A DNA stretch of 64,000 nt from Methanobacterium sp. GTDB taxonomy: Archaea; Methanobacteriota; Methanobacteria; Methanobacteriales; Methanobacteriaceae. Both the position numbers and the translations under genes were made by a program. Position 1 is the first letter of the stretch. Each line of letters opens with the position of its first letter. Shown one piece after another: positions 10,036-17,782 of this stretch. Under the pieces are notes generated by a model that did no database searches, was not told where the DNA came from, and saw nothing but the letters and a program-made list of their open reading frames with translations. The stretch lies in contig JAHRFX010000075.1 in assembly GCA_019084405.1 (NCBI GenBank), forward strand, positions 1 to 64,000. The letters are read 5' to 3'.

Positions 10036-11385
10036 ATGGCTATCCACCCTATTGAATTCAGGTATGGTACCCCTGAAATGAAAAATATCTGGGAATCGGA
10101 AAATAAATTGCAAAAAATGCTGGATGTGGAATCTGCACTGGCCCAGGCTGAAGCAACATTAGGCATAATCCCCTTTTCTGCCGGAGAAGAGATAAAAAAA
10201 AAGTCCAGTACAGATTATGTGACCCTGAAAAGAGTAAATGAAATAGAAAGAGAAACCAATCACGATATAGCTTCTCTGGTGAAGGCTCTGGCTGAACAAT
10301 GCCCGGGGGATGCGGGAGAATATGTGCATTTTGGGGCAACTTCTAATGATATTGTGGATAGCTCCCAATCATTACTTTTTAAGGAGTCTATTGCCGTACT
10401 CCAGGAAAAAATTGAAAGGCTAACCCGATTGCTTCTGGATCTGGCTGAATCTAATAAAGAGAATGTATGCATTGGACGTACCCATGGACAACATGCCCTA
10501 CCCACCACCTATGGTATGAAATTTGCCCTGTGGGCTGAAGAAATGTACCGACAAAAAGAAAGGTTGGACGGAGTCCAAAAAAGACTTTGTGTGGGCATGA
10601 TGACTGGAGCAGTAGGTACCACTGCTGCTCTGGGAATAGAGGGTCTGCAGGTTCATGAAAAGGTTTCTGAAATTTTAGGGCTGGAGCCGGTATCCATATC
10701 CAACCAGGTGGTACAAAGGGATAACCACGCCGAGTTCATGATGGTAATGGCCAATATAGCCACCACTCTGGATAAAATAGCCCTGGAAATCCGTAACCTG
10801 CAACGAACAGAGATTATGGAAATTGGGGAAAAATTCGATCCTGAAAAACAGGTGGGAAGCAGTACCATGCCCCATAAAATGAATCCCATAACCGCCGAGA
10901 GGATATGTGGAGTCTCCCGGGTGGTGCGCTCCTATGTGATAGCTGCCATGGAAAATAATCCGTTATGGCATGAAAGGGATTTAACAAACTCCTCCTGTGA
11001 AAGAATAATTTTCCCGGAAGCCTGCATTCTAACGGACTATATCCTAAATTTAACCCTGAAATTAATGGGAAATCTGGTTTTCTATCCAGAGAACATAGAA
11101 AAAAATCTGAATCTCACCCGTGGTTTGATTATGGCTGAAAGACTCATGGCCGAGTTAACCCGTAAAGGTATGGGACGCCAGACTGCTTACGCCCTGGTAA
11201 GAAAATGTGCTATTAAAGCCAATAAGGATAATGAATTGTTATCTGATGTCATATTATCCCAAACCGAGTTGGAAGAGTATTTTTCCCCCGATGATGTTGA
11301 GAAAATTATGGATCCCCATACTTATATTGGATCCGCGGTTTTAATGGTAGAAAACGTGCTGGAGAATTCTAAAAACTGGTTTTAA
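10036..11385 (+). CDS. purB: Adenylosuccinate lyase
   Basis: Catalyses two steps of purine synthesis: release of fumarate from SAICAR and from adenylosuccinate. The fumarase/aspartase-superfamily signature GSSTMPHKMNPI is present near residue 280, with the conserved GRTHGQHALPTTYG around residue 155. The product is 449 residues, standard for the family. The start is the ATG at 10036, preceded by AAGGAGTGAT; a GTG nine bases earlier lies inside that ribosome binding site and is unlikely. Confidence 0.97.
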   Translation: MAIHPIEFRYGTPEMKNIWESENKLQKMLDVESALAQAEATLGIIPFSAGEEIKKKSSTDYVTLKRVNEIERETNHDIASLVKALAEQCPGDAGEYVHFGATSNDIVDSSQSLLFKESIAVLQEKIERLTRLLLDLAESNKENVCIGRTHGQHALPTTYGMKFALWAEEMYRQKERLDGVQKRLCVGMMTGAVGTTAALGIEGLQVHEKVSEILGLEPVSISNQVVQRDNHAEFMMVMANIATTLDKIALEIRNLQRTEIMEIGEKFDPEKQVGSSTMPHKMNPITAERICGVSRVVRSYVIAAMENNPLWHERDLTNSSCERIIFPEACILTDYILNLTLKLMGNLVFYPENIEKNLNLTRGLIMAERLMAELTRKGMGRQTAYALVRKCAIKANKDNELLSDVILSQTELEEYFSPDDVEKIMDPHTYIGSAVLMVENVLENSKNWF

Positions 11386-11512
11386 ATCATATTTTAATTA
11401 TTTTCTCTTTTTTTATTGTTTTGAGGTCCAGAGGGTTTCAGATAAAATCTTATACTTTAATCATCTTAAAAATAATCCAGTGGATTTTTCCACCAAAAAA
11501 AGAGGTGATTGA

Positions 11513-11821
11513 ATGGTTGAAACCAAAGAAATAAAATCTATACCAGTAATGCCCTTTGCCCTGATGATAGGAGCTATAGGTGGGGTTTTAGGATTTATCT
11601 GGTCCCTTATAGTAGTAATATTTGGAGCATCTCTTCTGGCCCTGGTACCGGCCCAGGAATTAGGTGCGGTAATAGCAGGAGGGCTGGTAGGAGCTATTGT
11701 TTTAATTATATTTGCAACCATAGGGGCTTTTGTGGCCGGATTTATAACTTACGCTATCATTGCTTTGATTTACAATTTCCTTGCTCCTAAACTGGGTGGA
11801 ATAAGATTAGAAATGGAATAA
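11513..11821 (+). CDS. Single-module small membrane protein (YN-LAPK-GG module)
   Basis: A 102-residue protein of unknown function. A short polar N terminus (VETKEIKSIPVMPF) is followed by a hydrophobic hairpin or three helices, and it ends in the signature LIYNFLAPKLGGIRLE. The same module occurs three times in tandem in the next gene at 11961, so the two are paralogues. AGAGGTGATTGA precedes the ATG and supports the start. The glycine-rich helices suggest tight packing or oligomerisation. I do not recognise a named family; a membrane-organising or transport role would be speculation. Confidence 0.8.
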   Translation: MVETKEIKSIPVMPFALMIGAIGGVLGFIWSLIVVIFGASLLALVPAQELGAVIAGGLVGAIVLIIFATIGAFVAGFITYAIIALIYNFLAPKLGGIRLEME

Positions 11822-11832
11822 GTTCTATTCAC

Positions 11833-11840
11833 TTTTTTTT
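11833..11840 (+). terminator. T8 tract terminator after the single-module gene
   Basis: An uninterrupted run of eight T begins 11 bases after the stop codon. Oligo-T tracts are sufficient for archaeal termination in vitro, so this likely separates the two paralogous membrane genes into different transcripts. Confidence 0.4.
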
Positions 11841-11960
11841 ATTTTGAGTGATTATAAGAGTAAATATACCACTTAGTTCTAAATTATTTTTTTATAGGGT
11901 AGCAGTTATTTATGCTCCTTTTAACATAATAATAAATAGTACCTAGGGAGGTGCTTTTAG

Positions 11961-12878
11961 ATGAAAACTATGAAAGAATTGAAATCGATAAAAATAGTGC
12001 CCTATACTATTATGAATGCTGCTCTTAATGCAGTATGGGGTTTCATATTTGCAATTATACTGTTGATATTTGGAGGTGCATTTGCCTCACTACTATCTGG
12101 AACCGAACTTGCTCCTCTAAGTGGAGTTATACTTAGTATTTCAGTAGCAGGCCTTGTTGTTTTCCCGGTTGGATCCTTCTTATTAAGTATAATGCCCTCT
12201 TTTCTGCAGGCATTGCTCTACAATTTACTGGTACCCAAGCTCGGTGGAATCAAAATTGAATTAGAGGAAATGATTGAAGTAACCAGAGCAGAAGTAGTCC
12301 CTTTTGCACTTATACTGGCAGGAGTAGCAGCCGTATTCCAGTTGATTATGCAACTGGTAATTGCTCCCCTTCAAGCGGTTTTGATTGAACTGATTGGAGG
12401 TATTGGTACCCTGGCCCTGGCTGCTACCAACGCAACTACCGGACAACTACCTGAAATAGGTGGTGCAGGAGCATTGGGCGCTATACTGAACATAATAATC
12501 AGTCCTCTGCTTACTTTTATCTTCGTATTTATTGGTGCCGCCATTGCAGCCCTGCTATATAATCTACTGGCCCCAAAAGTAGGTGGAATAAAAGTAGAAT
12601 TAGCTCAAATGACAGATAACTTCTTTGGTGTAGAAAACATTAATCCCGTGGCCATCGGATTAATAACCGGTGCTATTGCTGCAGTCCTGGGACTCATATT
12701 AGGGATAATATTCCTGATATTATTAGCTGCCCTTGGATCTATAGAAGCAGGCATACTGATCTTACTGGCTCATATTATAGGCGGATTTATATTGGTATTC
12801 ATCGCCTATGCTTTAACTGCAGTTATTTACAATATACTTGCACCAAAGATTGGTTCGTTCAAAATACAGTTAGAATAA
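11961..12878 (+). CDS. Triple-module membrane protein (three tandem YN-LAPK-GG modules)
   Basis: A 305-residue protein built of three copies of the about 100-residue module found alone in the gene upstream: residues 1-102, 103-214 and 215-305. Each copy begins with a short polar segment leading into V-P-F/Y or a similar turn, carries two or three hydrophobic helices, and ends in the same motif: LLYNLLVPKLGGIKIELE, LLYNLLAPKVGGIKVELA and VIYNILAPKIGSFKIQLE. The second copy has an insertion between helices (TNATTGQLPEIGGAG). The ATG at 11961 follows GGAGGTG. Function is unknown. The design suggests a homotrimer-like bundle in which the single-module protein may be a subunit or ancestor. Confidence 0.8.
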   Translation: MKTMKELKSIKIVPYTIMNAALNAVWGFIFAIILLIFGGAFASLLSGTELAPLSGVILSISVAGLVVFPVGSFLLSIMPSFLQALLYNLLVPKLGGIKIELEEMIEVTRAEVVPFALILAGVAAVFQLIMQLVIAPLQAVLIELIGGIGTLALAATNATTGQLPEIGGAGALGAILNIIISPLLTFIFVFIGAAIAALLYNLLAPKVGGIKVELAQMTDNFFGVENINPVAIGLITGAIAAVLGLILGIIFLILLAALGSIEAGILILLAHIIGGFILVFIAYALTAVIYNILAPKIGSFKIQLE

Positions 12879-12892
12879 AGCAGCAAATATAC

Positions 12893-12931
12893 TTAGAATA
12901 GATTTTATCTATTCTAATCATTATTTTTTTT
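12893..12931 (+). terminator. Hairpin plus T-run terminator
   Basis: TTAGAATAGA (12893-12902) and TCTATTCTAA (12908-12917) form a perfect 10-bp stem around a 5-base loop, followed by eight T at 12924-12931. It ends the triple-module transcript and lies between convergent genes. The shape is that of a bacterial intrinsic terminator, with an AT-rich stem. Confidence 0.6.
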
Positions 12932-12951
12932 AATATAAGAAATCAGTAATT

Positions 12952-13212
12952 TTAAGGATCATTTTCCAGTTTTTCTCTGGCCTTTAGTTTCTTTTTAAGT
13001 AATTCATTTTGATTTATACACTTATTAAGATCCCTACCAATCCATAATACCCTCAAAAAGAGATATATTAAGCCCAATGCCATTAAAAATAATAATATTA
13101 ATAAAATTCCGATGATTATCCCTGCCGACATAGCCTGCCACATCAAGGAAAAGTTATAGGTCAGATAAAACACTGCAACCATAAATCCCAGTACCAGCCC
13201 CAGCACCACCAC
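12952..13212 (-). CDS. Small two-helix membrane protein
   Basis: At least 86 residues: two hydrophobic segments (about 1-20 and 27-55) and then a charged C-terminal helix (RDLNKCINQNELLKKKLKAREK) that could form a coiled coil. The only start in the intact frame is a GTG inside the first helix, which is odd. Adding one base to the AAA run complementary to 13238-13240 would connect an upstream ATG at 13244, itself preceded by GGAGATG, giving a 97-residue protein beginning MENLWEKFKK. That is a far more natural start and fits the one-base losses elsewhere in the window. Function is unknown. Confidence 0.5.
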   Translation of the reverse strand: MVVLGLVLGFMVAVFYLTYNFSLMWQAMSAGIIIGILLILLFLMALGLIYLFLRVLWIGRDLNKCINQNELLKKKLKAREKLENDP

Positions 13213-13341
13213 TATTTTTTTAAATTTCTCCCAGAGATTTCCATAATTTTCATCTCCATTAATTCAATAGATACTACCTGCCTTCAAATTAAATATGACC
13301 CCCCTATTTATGCAGGTGGTGAACATGATCTATTGTTTACT

Positions 13342-13434
13342 ATGAGTTTTCAGCAACTTAAGCGAGAGGGGCATTTTAACAGGGGGTGCTGCCCTTATTG
13401 GTATCTCCCTATGTCAAGAGATGATTTCAGTTAA
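13342..13434 (+). other. Possible short ORF or gene remnant with a CCPYW motif
   Basis: An open frame ends at 13434 and contains a 30-residue stretch from the ATG at 13342 with GHFNRGCCPYWYLPMSRDD. The frame remains open upstream past 13261 and reads protein-like (KYDPPIYAGGEHDLLFTM) but has no standard start there. A ribosome-binding-like GCAGGTGGTGA lies at 13312. It may be a truncated gene remnant or chance. No family is recognised. Confidence 0.2.
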
Positions 13435-13477
13435 ATTGCCATGGTATAAAATAATGACCTCTTTGGAGTTTTGTTAA

Positions 13478-14710
13478 TCATTCCTGATTAGCTTTAACTA
13501 TTTTTCCATCCTTAATTACCATTAATATATTCTCCTCATCAGACAGGGAACTGATATCATCTAAAGGATTCTTTTTAACCATAACCATATCGGCCAGTTT
13601 GCCTTTTTCAATGGACCCTATCTTTTCTTCCCATCCCATGCACTCCGCTGCTTTTAAGGTCCCGGCCATCAGGGCTTCCATGGGTTCCATGCCCATCTTA
13701 CATAAATATTCCAGTTCCAGAAGATTATTACCATGTTCCACCACCCCACAGTCAGTCCCCATTACTATCTGCACCCCGGAGTGATAGGCCAGCCCCATAT
13801 TTTCCTGGTGTACATGAGATATTTCAATAGCTTCTTTGCGACTATATTCCGGTAATTCACCCTGCAGAGCTTTTTTTTTATTGAGATTAGTTACCACAAA
13901 AGTGGGAACCAGGTAAGCATTATTTTCCACCATCATATCTGCTGCTTCCTGATCAATATATGTACCATGTTCAATGGAGTGGATACCGGCTTTAAGTGAA
14001 TTTTTTATGCCTTCTGTACCATGAGCATGGGCCATGACCTTTAAGCCCCCCTTATAATTTGCTTCTTCCACCACAGACTGCAGCTCCTTTAAAGTAAACT
14101 GACTAAATTCAGGACTATCATTCGCACTGATTACTCCCCCGGTGGCCATTACCTTGATTACTTCTGCTCCAGATCTTAAAATTTCCCTGGTTCTTTTTCT
14201 AACTTCTGCTTCACCATCACAGATACTTTCCGGGAGACCAGGATAGGATAACTTCATATCAAATCCTGATTTTAAGAAAAAGTCAAAGTGTCCGCCACTG
14301 ATTGAAAGGGGCATGACAGATATCTGCATACGTGGTGCTGGAAACAGATTCTTTTCTGATGCCATTTTAACCCCTGCATCAGCTAAACCCGCGTCTCTTA
14401 CCGTGGTTACACCTGCATTTAATGTTTTTTCCATGTTTTTCAGGGCATTATAAAAATGTAAGGCCAGGGGCTTTTGCATGTTATCTTCCATTCTAAAACC
14501 ATTGGCCATTAAATGAATATGAGTATCAATAAATCCCGGTAGAATAAAAGATCCCTGTGCATCAATAATTTCAACTTCCGGATTGTTAAGGGAATTAGAT
14601 GGGATAATATCTTTTATAATATTTTTTTCCACCAGAATGTCCCTGTTTTCAAGGGGTTTCTTACCAGTTCCATCAATTATTGTAGCATTGATAATAAGCA
14701 CATTTTTCAT
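13478..14710 (-). CDS. Metal-dependent amidohydrolase, imidazolonepropionase/prolidase-like
   Basis: A 410-residue amidohydrolase-superfamily TIM barrel. Metal ligands are visible in order: DTHIHL near residue 63, the probable carboxylated Lys in EVIKVMATGG, HAHGTEG, SIEHGT, and the catalytic Asp in GTDCGV. Overall it resembles the group of imidazolonepropionase-like enzymes that hydrolyse Xaa-Pro or Xaa-Arg dipeptides or cyclic amides. The true substrate cannot be read from sequence. There is no signal peptide, so it is cytoplasmic. AGAGGTTA precedes the ATG. It is monocistronic, with a 434-base divergent intergenic region upstream. Confidence 0.8.
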   Translation of the reverse strand: MKNVLIINATIIDGTGKKPLENRDILVEKNIIKDIIPSNSLNNPEVEIIDAQGSFILPGFIDTHIHLMANGFRMEDNMQKPLALHFYNALKNMEKTLNAGVTTVRDAGLADAGVKMASEKNLFPAPRMQISVMPLSISGGHFDFFLKSGFDMKLSYPGLPESICDGEAEVRKRTREILRSGAEVIKVMATGGVISANDSPEFSQFTLKELQSVVEEANYKGGLKVMAHAHGTEGIKNSLKAGIHSIEHGTYIDQEAADMMVENNAYLVPTFVVTNLNKKKALQGELPEYSRKEAIEISHVHQENMGLAYHSGVQIVMGTDCGVVEHGNNLLELEYLCKMGMEPMEALMAGTLKAAECMGWEEKIGSIEKGKLADMVMVKKNPLDDISSLSDEENILMVIKDGKIVKANQE

Positions 14711-15144
14711 GGGTTAACCTCTGATGTAAAGAATTGAATATGATAATACTTTGTTCGGGATATATTTGATATTTTCTATTATTAAAAAAAAGATGTAAGA
14801 GAAAATTACTAGGTGTTAAAAGATAGCAGTTTAAATTATGGTGTGCCTGTCCTCAATTAAAAGCCCGTAACTATTAACTAATTTAATTTATTAAGGTTGA
14901 ATAAATCCGGATTACAGGTTTTAAGTTATTTAATATTATTTATAATTGAATATCTTTGTATTTTAAAATGATAAGGTAACTATAATACATCAAATAATGT
15001 TTTATTTCTAATTCTAATAAAATTGAATAGATAATATTCGTCGGGATAGGAATAGATTAAAAAATATATCCTTAGATAAAAAAAGAAAAAAATATATGCA
15101 ATAAAACAAGTATCAAAGTATATAATTGAAGGGGAGGTGAAAAG
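14711..15144. other. Divergent intergenic region, no gene seen
   Basis: A 434-base, strongly AT-rich stretch between the divergent amidohydrolase and the glycine-rich membrane protein. I see no open frame worth calling, no RNA gene and no convincing repeat. TTAAAAAATATATCC at 15058-15072 is a possible BRE/TATA pair for the gene at 15145. The space presumably holds two divergent promoters. Confidence 0.5.
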
Positions 15145-15495
15145 ATGGACATCGACTGGAAAACAGTGATAATTGGTTTGGTATTAGCCATAGTATTAGG
15201 TTTGATTCTGGGAGCAGTCCTCGGAGAATGGGGCGGAACCATAGGATACTTATTAGCAACTATATATGTAGGTTATACTGTTGGCGGAGACTACATGAAT
15301 GGAGCAATCCATGGAGCCCTGGTAGGACTTGTTTCAGCCTTAATAGTAGGTATTCTGGCCATTATAGGATTAGGAATTCTACTTGGAGCAGCCGGAGCCG
15401 CTGTGGGATTAATTGCAATCATAATCGGAGCCATAATCAACGGTATAATCGGAGCCATAGGCGGAGTCATAGGTACCGTTATAGCCAGCAGATAA
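15145..15495 (+). CDS. Glycine-rich four-helix membrane protein
   Basis: A 116-residue, extremely hydrophobic protein of unknown function. It has about four helices packed with Gly and Ala small-residue patterns (GLGILLGAAGAAVGLIAIII, GAIINGIIGAIGGVIGTVIA). The only charged loop is around YTVGGDYMNGAIHG. GGGGAGGTGA upstream is a very strong ribosome binding site. Together with the next gene (15608) it recalls small DUF5518-like archaeal membrane proteins, but that name is a weak recollection. The repeated GxxxG spacing suggests helix oligomerisation. Confidence 0.75.
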   Translation: MDIDWKTVIIGLVLAIVLGLILGAVLGEWGGTIGYLLATIYVGYTVGGDYMNGAIHGALVGLVSALIVGILAIIGLGILLGAAGAAVGLIAIIIGAIINGIIGAIGGVIGTVIASR

Positions 15496-15504
15496 ATCAA
15501 ACCC

Positions 15505-15521
15505 TTTTTTTTATTTTTTTT
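15505..15521 (+). terminator. Double T-run terminator
   Basis: T8-A-T8 lies 10 bases after the stop codon of the glycine-rich membrane protein, a typical archaeal oligo-T terminator without a hairpin. Confidence 0.5.
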
Positions 15522-15607
15522 AATGAATTGTAAAGTTTAAAACGATAGCTTTTTATTATTTTTCCAGATAAAATAATCCATATATTAAAATTGCAGGAGT
15601 TATGTTA

Positions 15608-16000
15608 ATGAGTGATATTAAAGCCATTCTTGCCGGAGGTCTTTTTACATCAGCACTGACCCTGGCCTTGGGACTGTCCATTTTTCCATTATTCTTTCTA
15701 GGTCCTCTGGCAGGAGGTTATATAACCATATATCTAACAAAAAAATATGAAATGGATGGAGCAAAAGATGGTGCTCTTTCCGGATTATTTGGTGGTGTGG
15801 TTATTAGTTTAATTTCCTTTGCAGGCATAGGAATATTGAGTACATTAATCGGACTTATTTCCACTAATTTAGGAGATATAGCCAGTTTAATTGGAATTTT
15901 AGCCGGTATTCTATTTACTGCGATTATATTAATAATGTTTACAGTTTTAGGAGCCCTGGGTGGAGTTTTAGCTGAAAATATGAGAGAAAAGGAGTATTAA
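15608..16000 (+). CDS. Small glycine-rich membrane protein (DUF5518-like)
   Basis: About 130 residues with four hydrophobic helices. The loop KKYEMDGAKDGALSGLFGGV has the same D/G-A-x-x-GA-hx-G layout as the GGDYMNGAIHGALVGL loop of the gene at 15145, so the two are probably distant paralogues. The start at 15608 is preferred over the ATG two codons earlier because GCAGGAG is then correctly spaced. Function is unknown. It has its own promoter space after the terminator at 15505. Confidence 0.7.
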   Translation: MSDIKAILAGGLFTSALTLALGLSIFPLFFLGPLAGGYITIYLTKKYEMDGAKDGALSGLFGGVVISLISFAGIGILSTLIGLISTNLGDIASLIGILAGILFTAIILIMFTVLGALGGVLAENMREKEY

Positions 16001-16018
16001 TTAGGAGAATAATTCGTT

Positions 16019-16426
16019 TTAATGGTTAAAAACTTTAATTTCGCCATTATCCCCATCAACTTCGACATCAAGTGCCTGGGCGAGTATATCCATGACCTCG
16101 GGACGTATATGGTCCACCATAGGTATTCCTGCCATGATGGCTCCGGTGGCGATTATGGGTTCTGCTTCCAGGCAGATTATGGCCAGCGGTGCCGTATTAT
16201 TTTTATACATCTGGAAAATCACATAAGAACCCACGGTGGATCCCTTTCCTCCAGGGATAAGCAGGATCTTATTTTTTATACTTTCACCCTGTAAAGGATG
16301 GTTAATGTCCATGATCTTACCAGTATCTGGATCTACCCCTCCTAAAAAACTAAGTGGTTGACTGCTGTGGATGATTTTTCCCCGGGCCTTGCCCCGGGAT
16401 ATTACTCTACACTTAAATACCTGCAT
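16019..16426 (-). CDS. Phosphomevalonate dehydratase small subunit (aconitase X swivel domain)
   Basis: The 135-residue swivelling-domain subunit of the AcnX-type dehydratase. This enzyme makes trans-anhydromevalonate 5-phosphate in the archaeal mevalonate pathway to isoprenoid lipids. Family phrases are clear: [33 protein letters not shown] and the Glu-containing [18 protein letters not shown]. The large, iron-sulfur-binding subunit is not in this window. The gene follows truD on the same strand with a 29-base gap, so the two are probably co-transcribed. Confidence 0.9.
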   Translation of the reverse strand: MQVFKCRVISRGKARGKIIHSSQPLSFLGGVDPDTGKIMDINHPLQGESIKNKILLIPGGKGSTVGSYVIFQMYKNNTAPLAIICLEAEPIIATGAIMAGIPMVDHIRPEVMDILAQALDVEVDGDNGEIKVFNH

Positions 16427-16455
16427 CTATAATTTCTCCCTGATTATTATTATAT

Positions 16456-17709
16456 TTAAACCGCTTCAGTTTTCATTATCTCCCTTAAAACTGCAGTAGC
16501 ATAGCACCCTTTTGGTATGGAAAACTCAGTTAAAATCCCTTCCGGTACCGCAGTAGCTGAAACATCCCATATTTTAAATCGTATGGACCTTCTTAATCCA
16601 TGGCTACCTAATTTTGGCATTTTAGGGCATTCAAAATCATCAAGGGATATGTCTTCTTCATCCAGAACTTGCTGTTCCATTTCTCCTAATTTACCTCCAG
16701 CTAAAGGTACTTTGGTTCCAAAAAGTGGTGCGGTGGGGTGAGCCTGGAAATTATCAATCTGCTCCTGCAGCTCTTCATAAGACCCCTCATGTATTAAATG
16801 TTCTTCATTATCAATAATTATGTCCCCTTCCTGGTACTGGTTTATTCCCAGGGCTGATCTTTTGCTTACTGCTTTATTGAATAAAAAGGATTGATAGGCA
16901 TGGATAAACATTCTACTTAATGGTTTAGGAAGACTATACAGTGCCTTACGATAAGACTCTTCATCCAGAGTTTGCTTCTTTTTTTCTTCCTTTAAGAGTG
17001 TTCTAAGCATCATTCGCTCATAACGCATTCCGGTGGGCATTAATTCAAATGATTTTTCCAGATTTCCATCATCATATGCTGCTCGGGCCGCTTTGATGTG
17101 TTCTGGTTCATCATCATAGGGGTTTCCAATGTATGCCCCCACCGTTTTCTTTAGACTATTGGTGGTGAGTGCTTTGCCCACCAGATGGGTGTTGCTGCGT
17201 GGTTTTCCAAATCTCTGCCAGCCATAGTAATTAGGAGTTCCCACCTCTTCTAACTTTTTTAAGGCGTTCTGAGCTTCAAAAGCAGCTTTATCCGGGTTTT
17301 CTATATTTCTAATTAAAACACGGAACTTGTTACCCACTAACTGTCCCATACGAAGTTTTTTCTGGTTCTGAGTGATTTTAATAAATTCTACGTTGTAATA
17401 TTTATCTATAATCGGCTCCAGGTCTTTAGCTTCGAAGTTACTTATACCCAACCACTGCCGGGTCACCGCCTTTTTATCTTTCATTCCAGCAAAACCCATT
17501 CTCTTACGAGACAGGTTTAAATCCCGGGCAATGTCCAGCACTACGTCCAGGGTGGTTCGTCCTTTTTTCTCAATCCACATCCATGTATTGGGACCTTCAC
17601 CGGTAGGGATTGTTTCAGGGATTTCTTCTACATAAAAATCCTCATATTCCACCCGGATAGTTCCTCCAGTTCCTTTAGTATGGGTAATAAAAGTTTCAGC
17701 ATTAAGCAT
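16456..17709 (-). CDS. truD: tRNA pseudouridine(13) synthase TruD
   Basis: Isomerises U13 in tRNA and related sites. The TruD signature [12 protein letters not shown] contains the catalytic Asp at about residue 78. [19 protein letters not shown] near residue 160 is the second conserved block. At 417 residues it is of usual archaeal size, including the inserted TRUD domain between the catalytic halves. The end of the gene is followed closely by the phosphomevalonate dehydratase small subunit; upstream lies coenzyme F390 synthetase on the same strand. Confidence 0.95.
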   Translation of the reverse strand: MLNAETFITHTKGTGGTIRVEYEDFYVEEIPETIPTGEGPNTWMWIEKKGRTTLDVVLDIARDLNLSRKRMGFAGMKDKKAVTRQWLGISNFEAKDLEPIIDKYYNVEFIKITQNQKKLRMGQLVGNKFRVLIRNIENPDKAAFEAQNALKKLEEVGTPNYYGWQRFGKPRSNTHLVGKALTTNSLKKTVGAYIGNPYDDEPEHIKAARAAYDDGNLEKSFELMPTGMRYERMMLRTLLKEEKKKQTLDEESYRKALYSLPKPLSRMFIHAYQSFLFNKAVSKRSALGINQYQEGDIIIDNEEHLIHEGSYEELQEQIDNFQAHPTAPLFGTKVPLAGGKLGEMEQQVLDEEDISLDDFECPKMPKLGSHGLRRSIRFKIWDVSATAVPEGILTEFSIPKGCYATAVLREIMKTEAV

Positions 17710-17782
17710 TTGATTTCCTCAAAAATTAAATTAGTTTATTTCCTGGAAAAATAAGTAAATAAAAGTATTTAAATTAACCAGA

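Noticed and set aside
13320..13430. Structured RNA in the 13.2-13.5 kb gap
   Set aside because: The region is less AT-rich than its surroundings, but I could not fold a convincing stem set. It is better described as a possible coding remnant.
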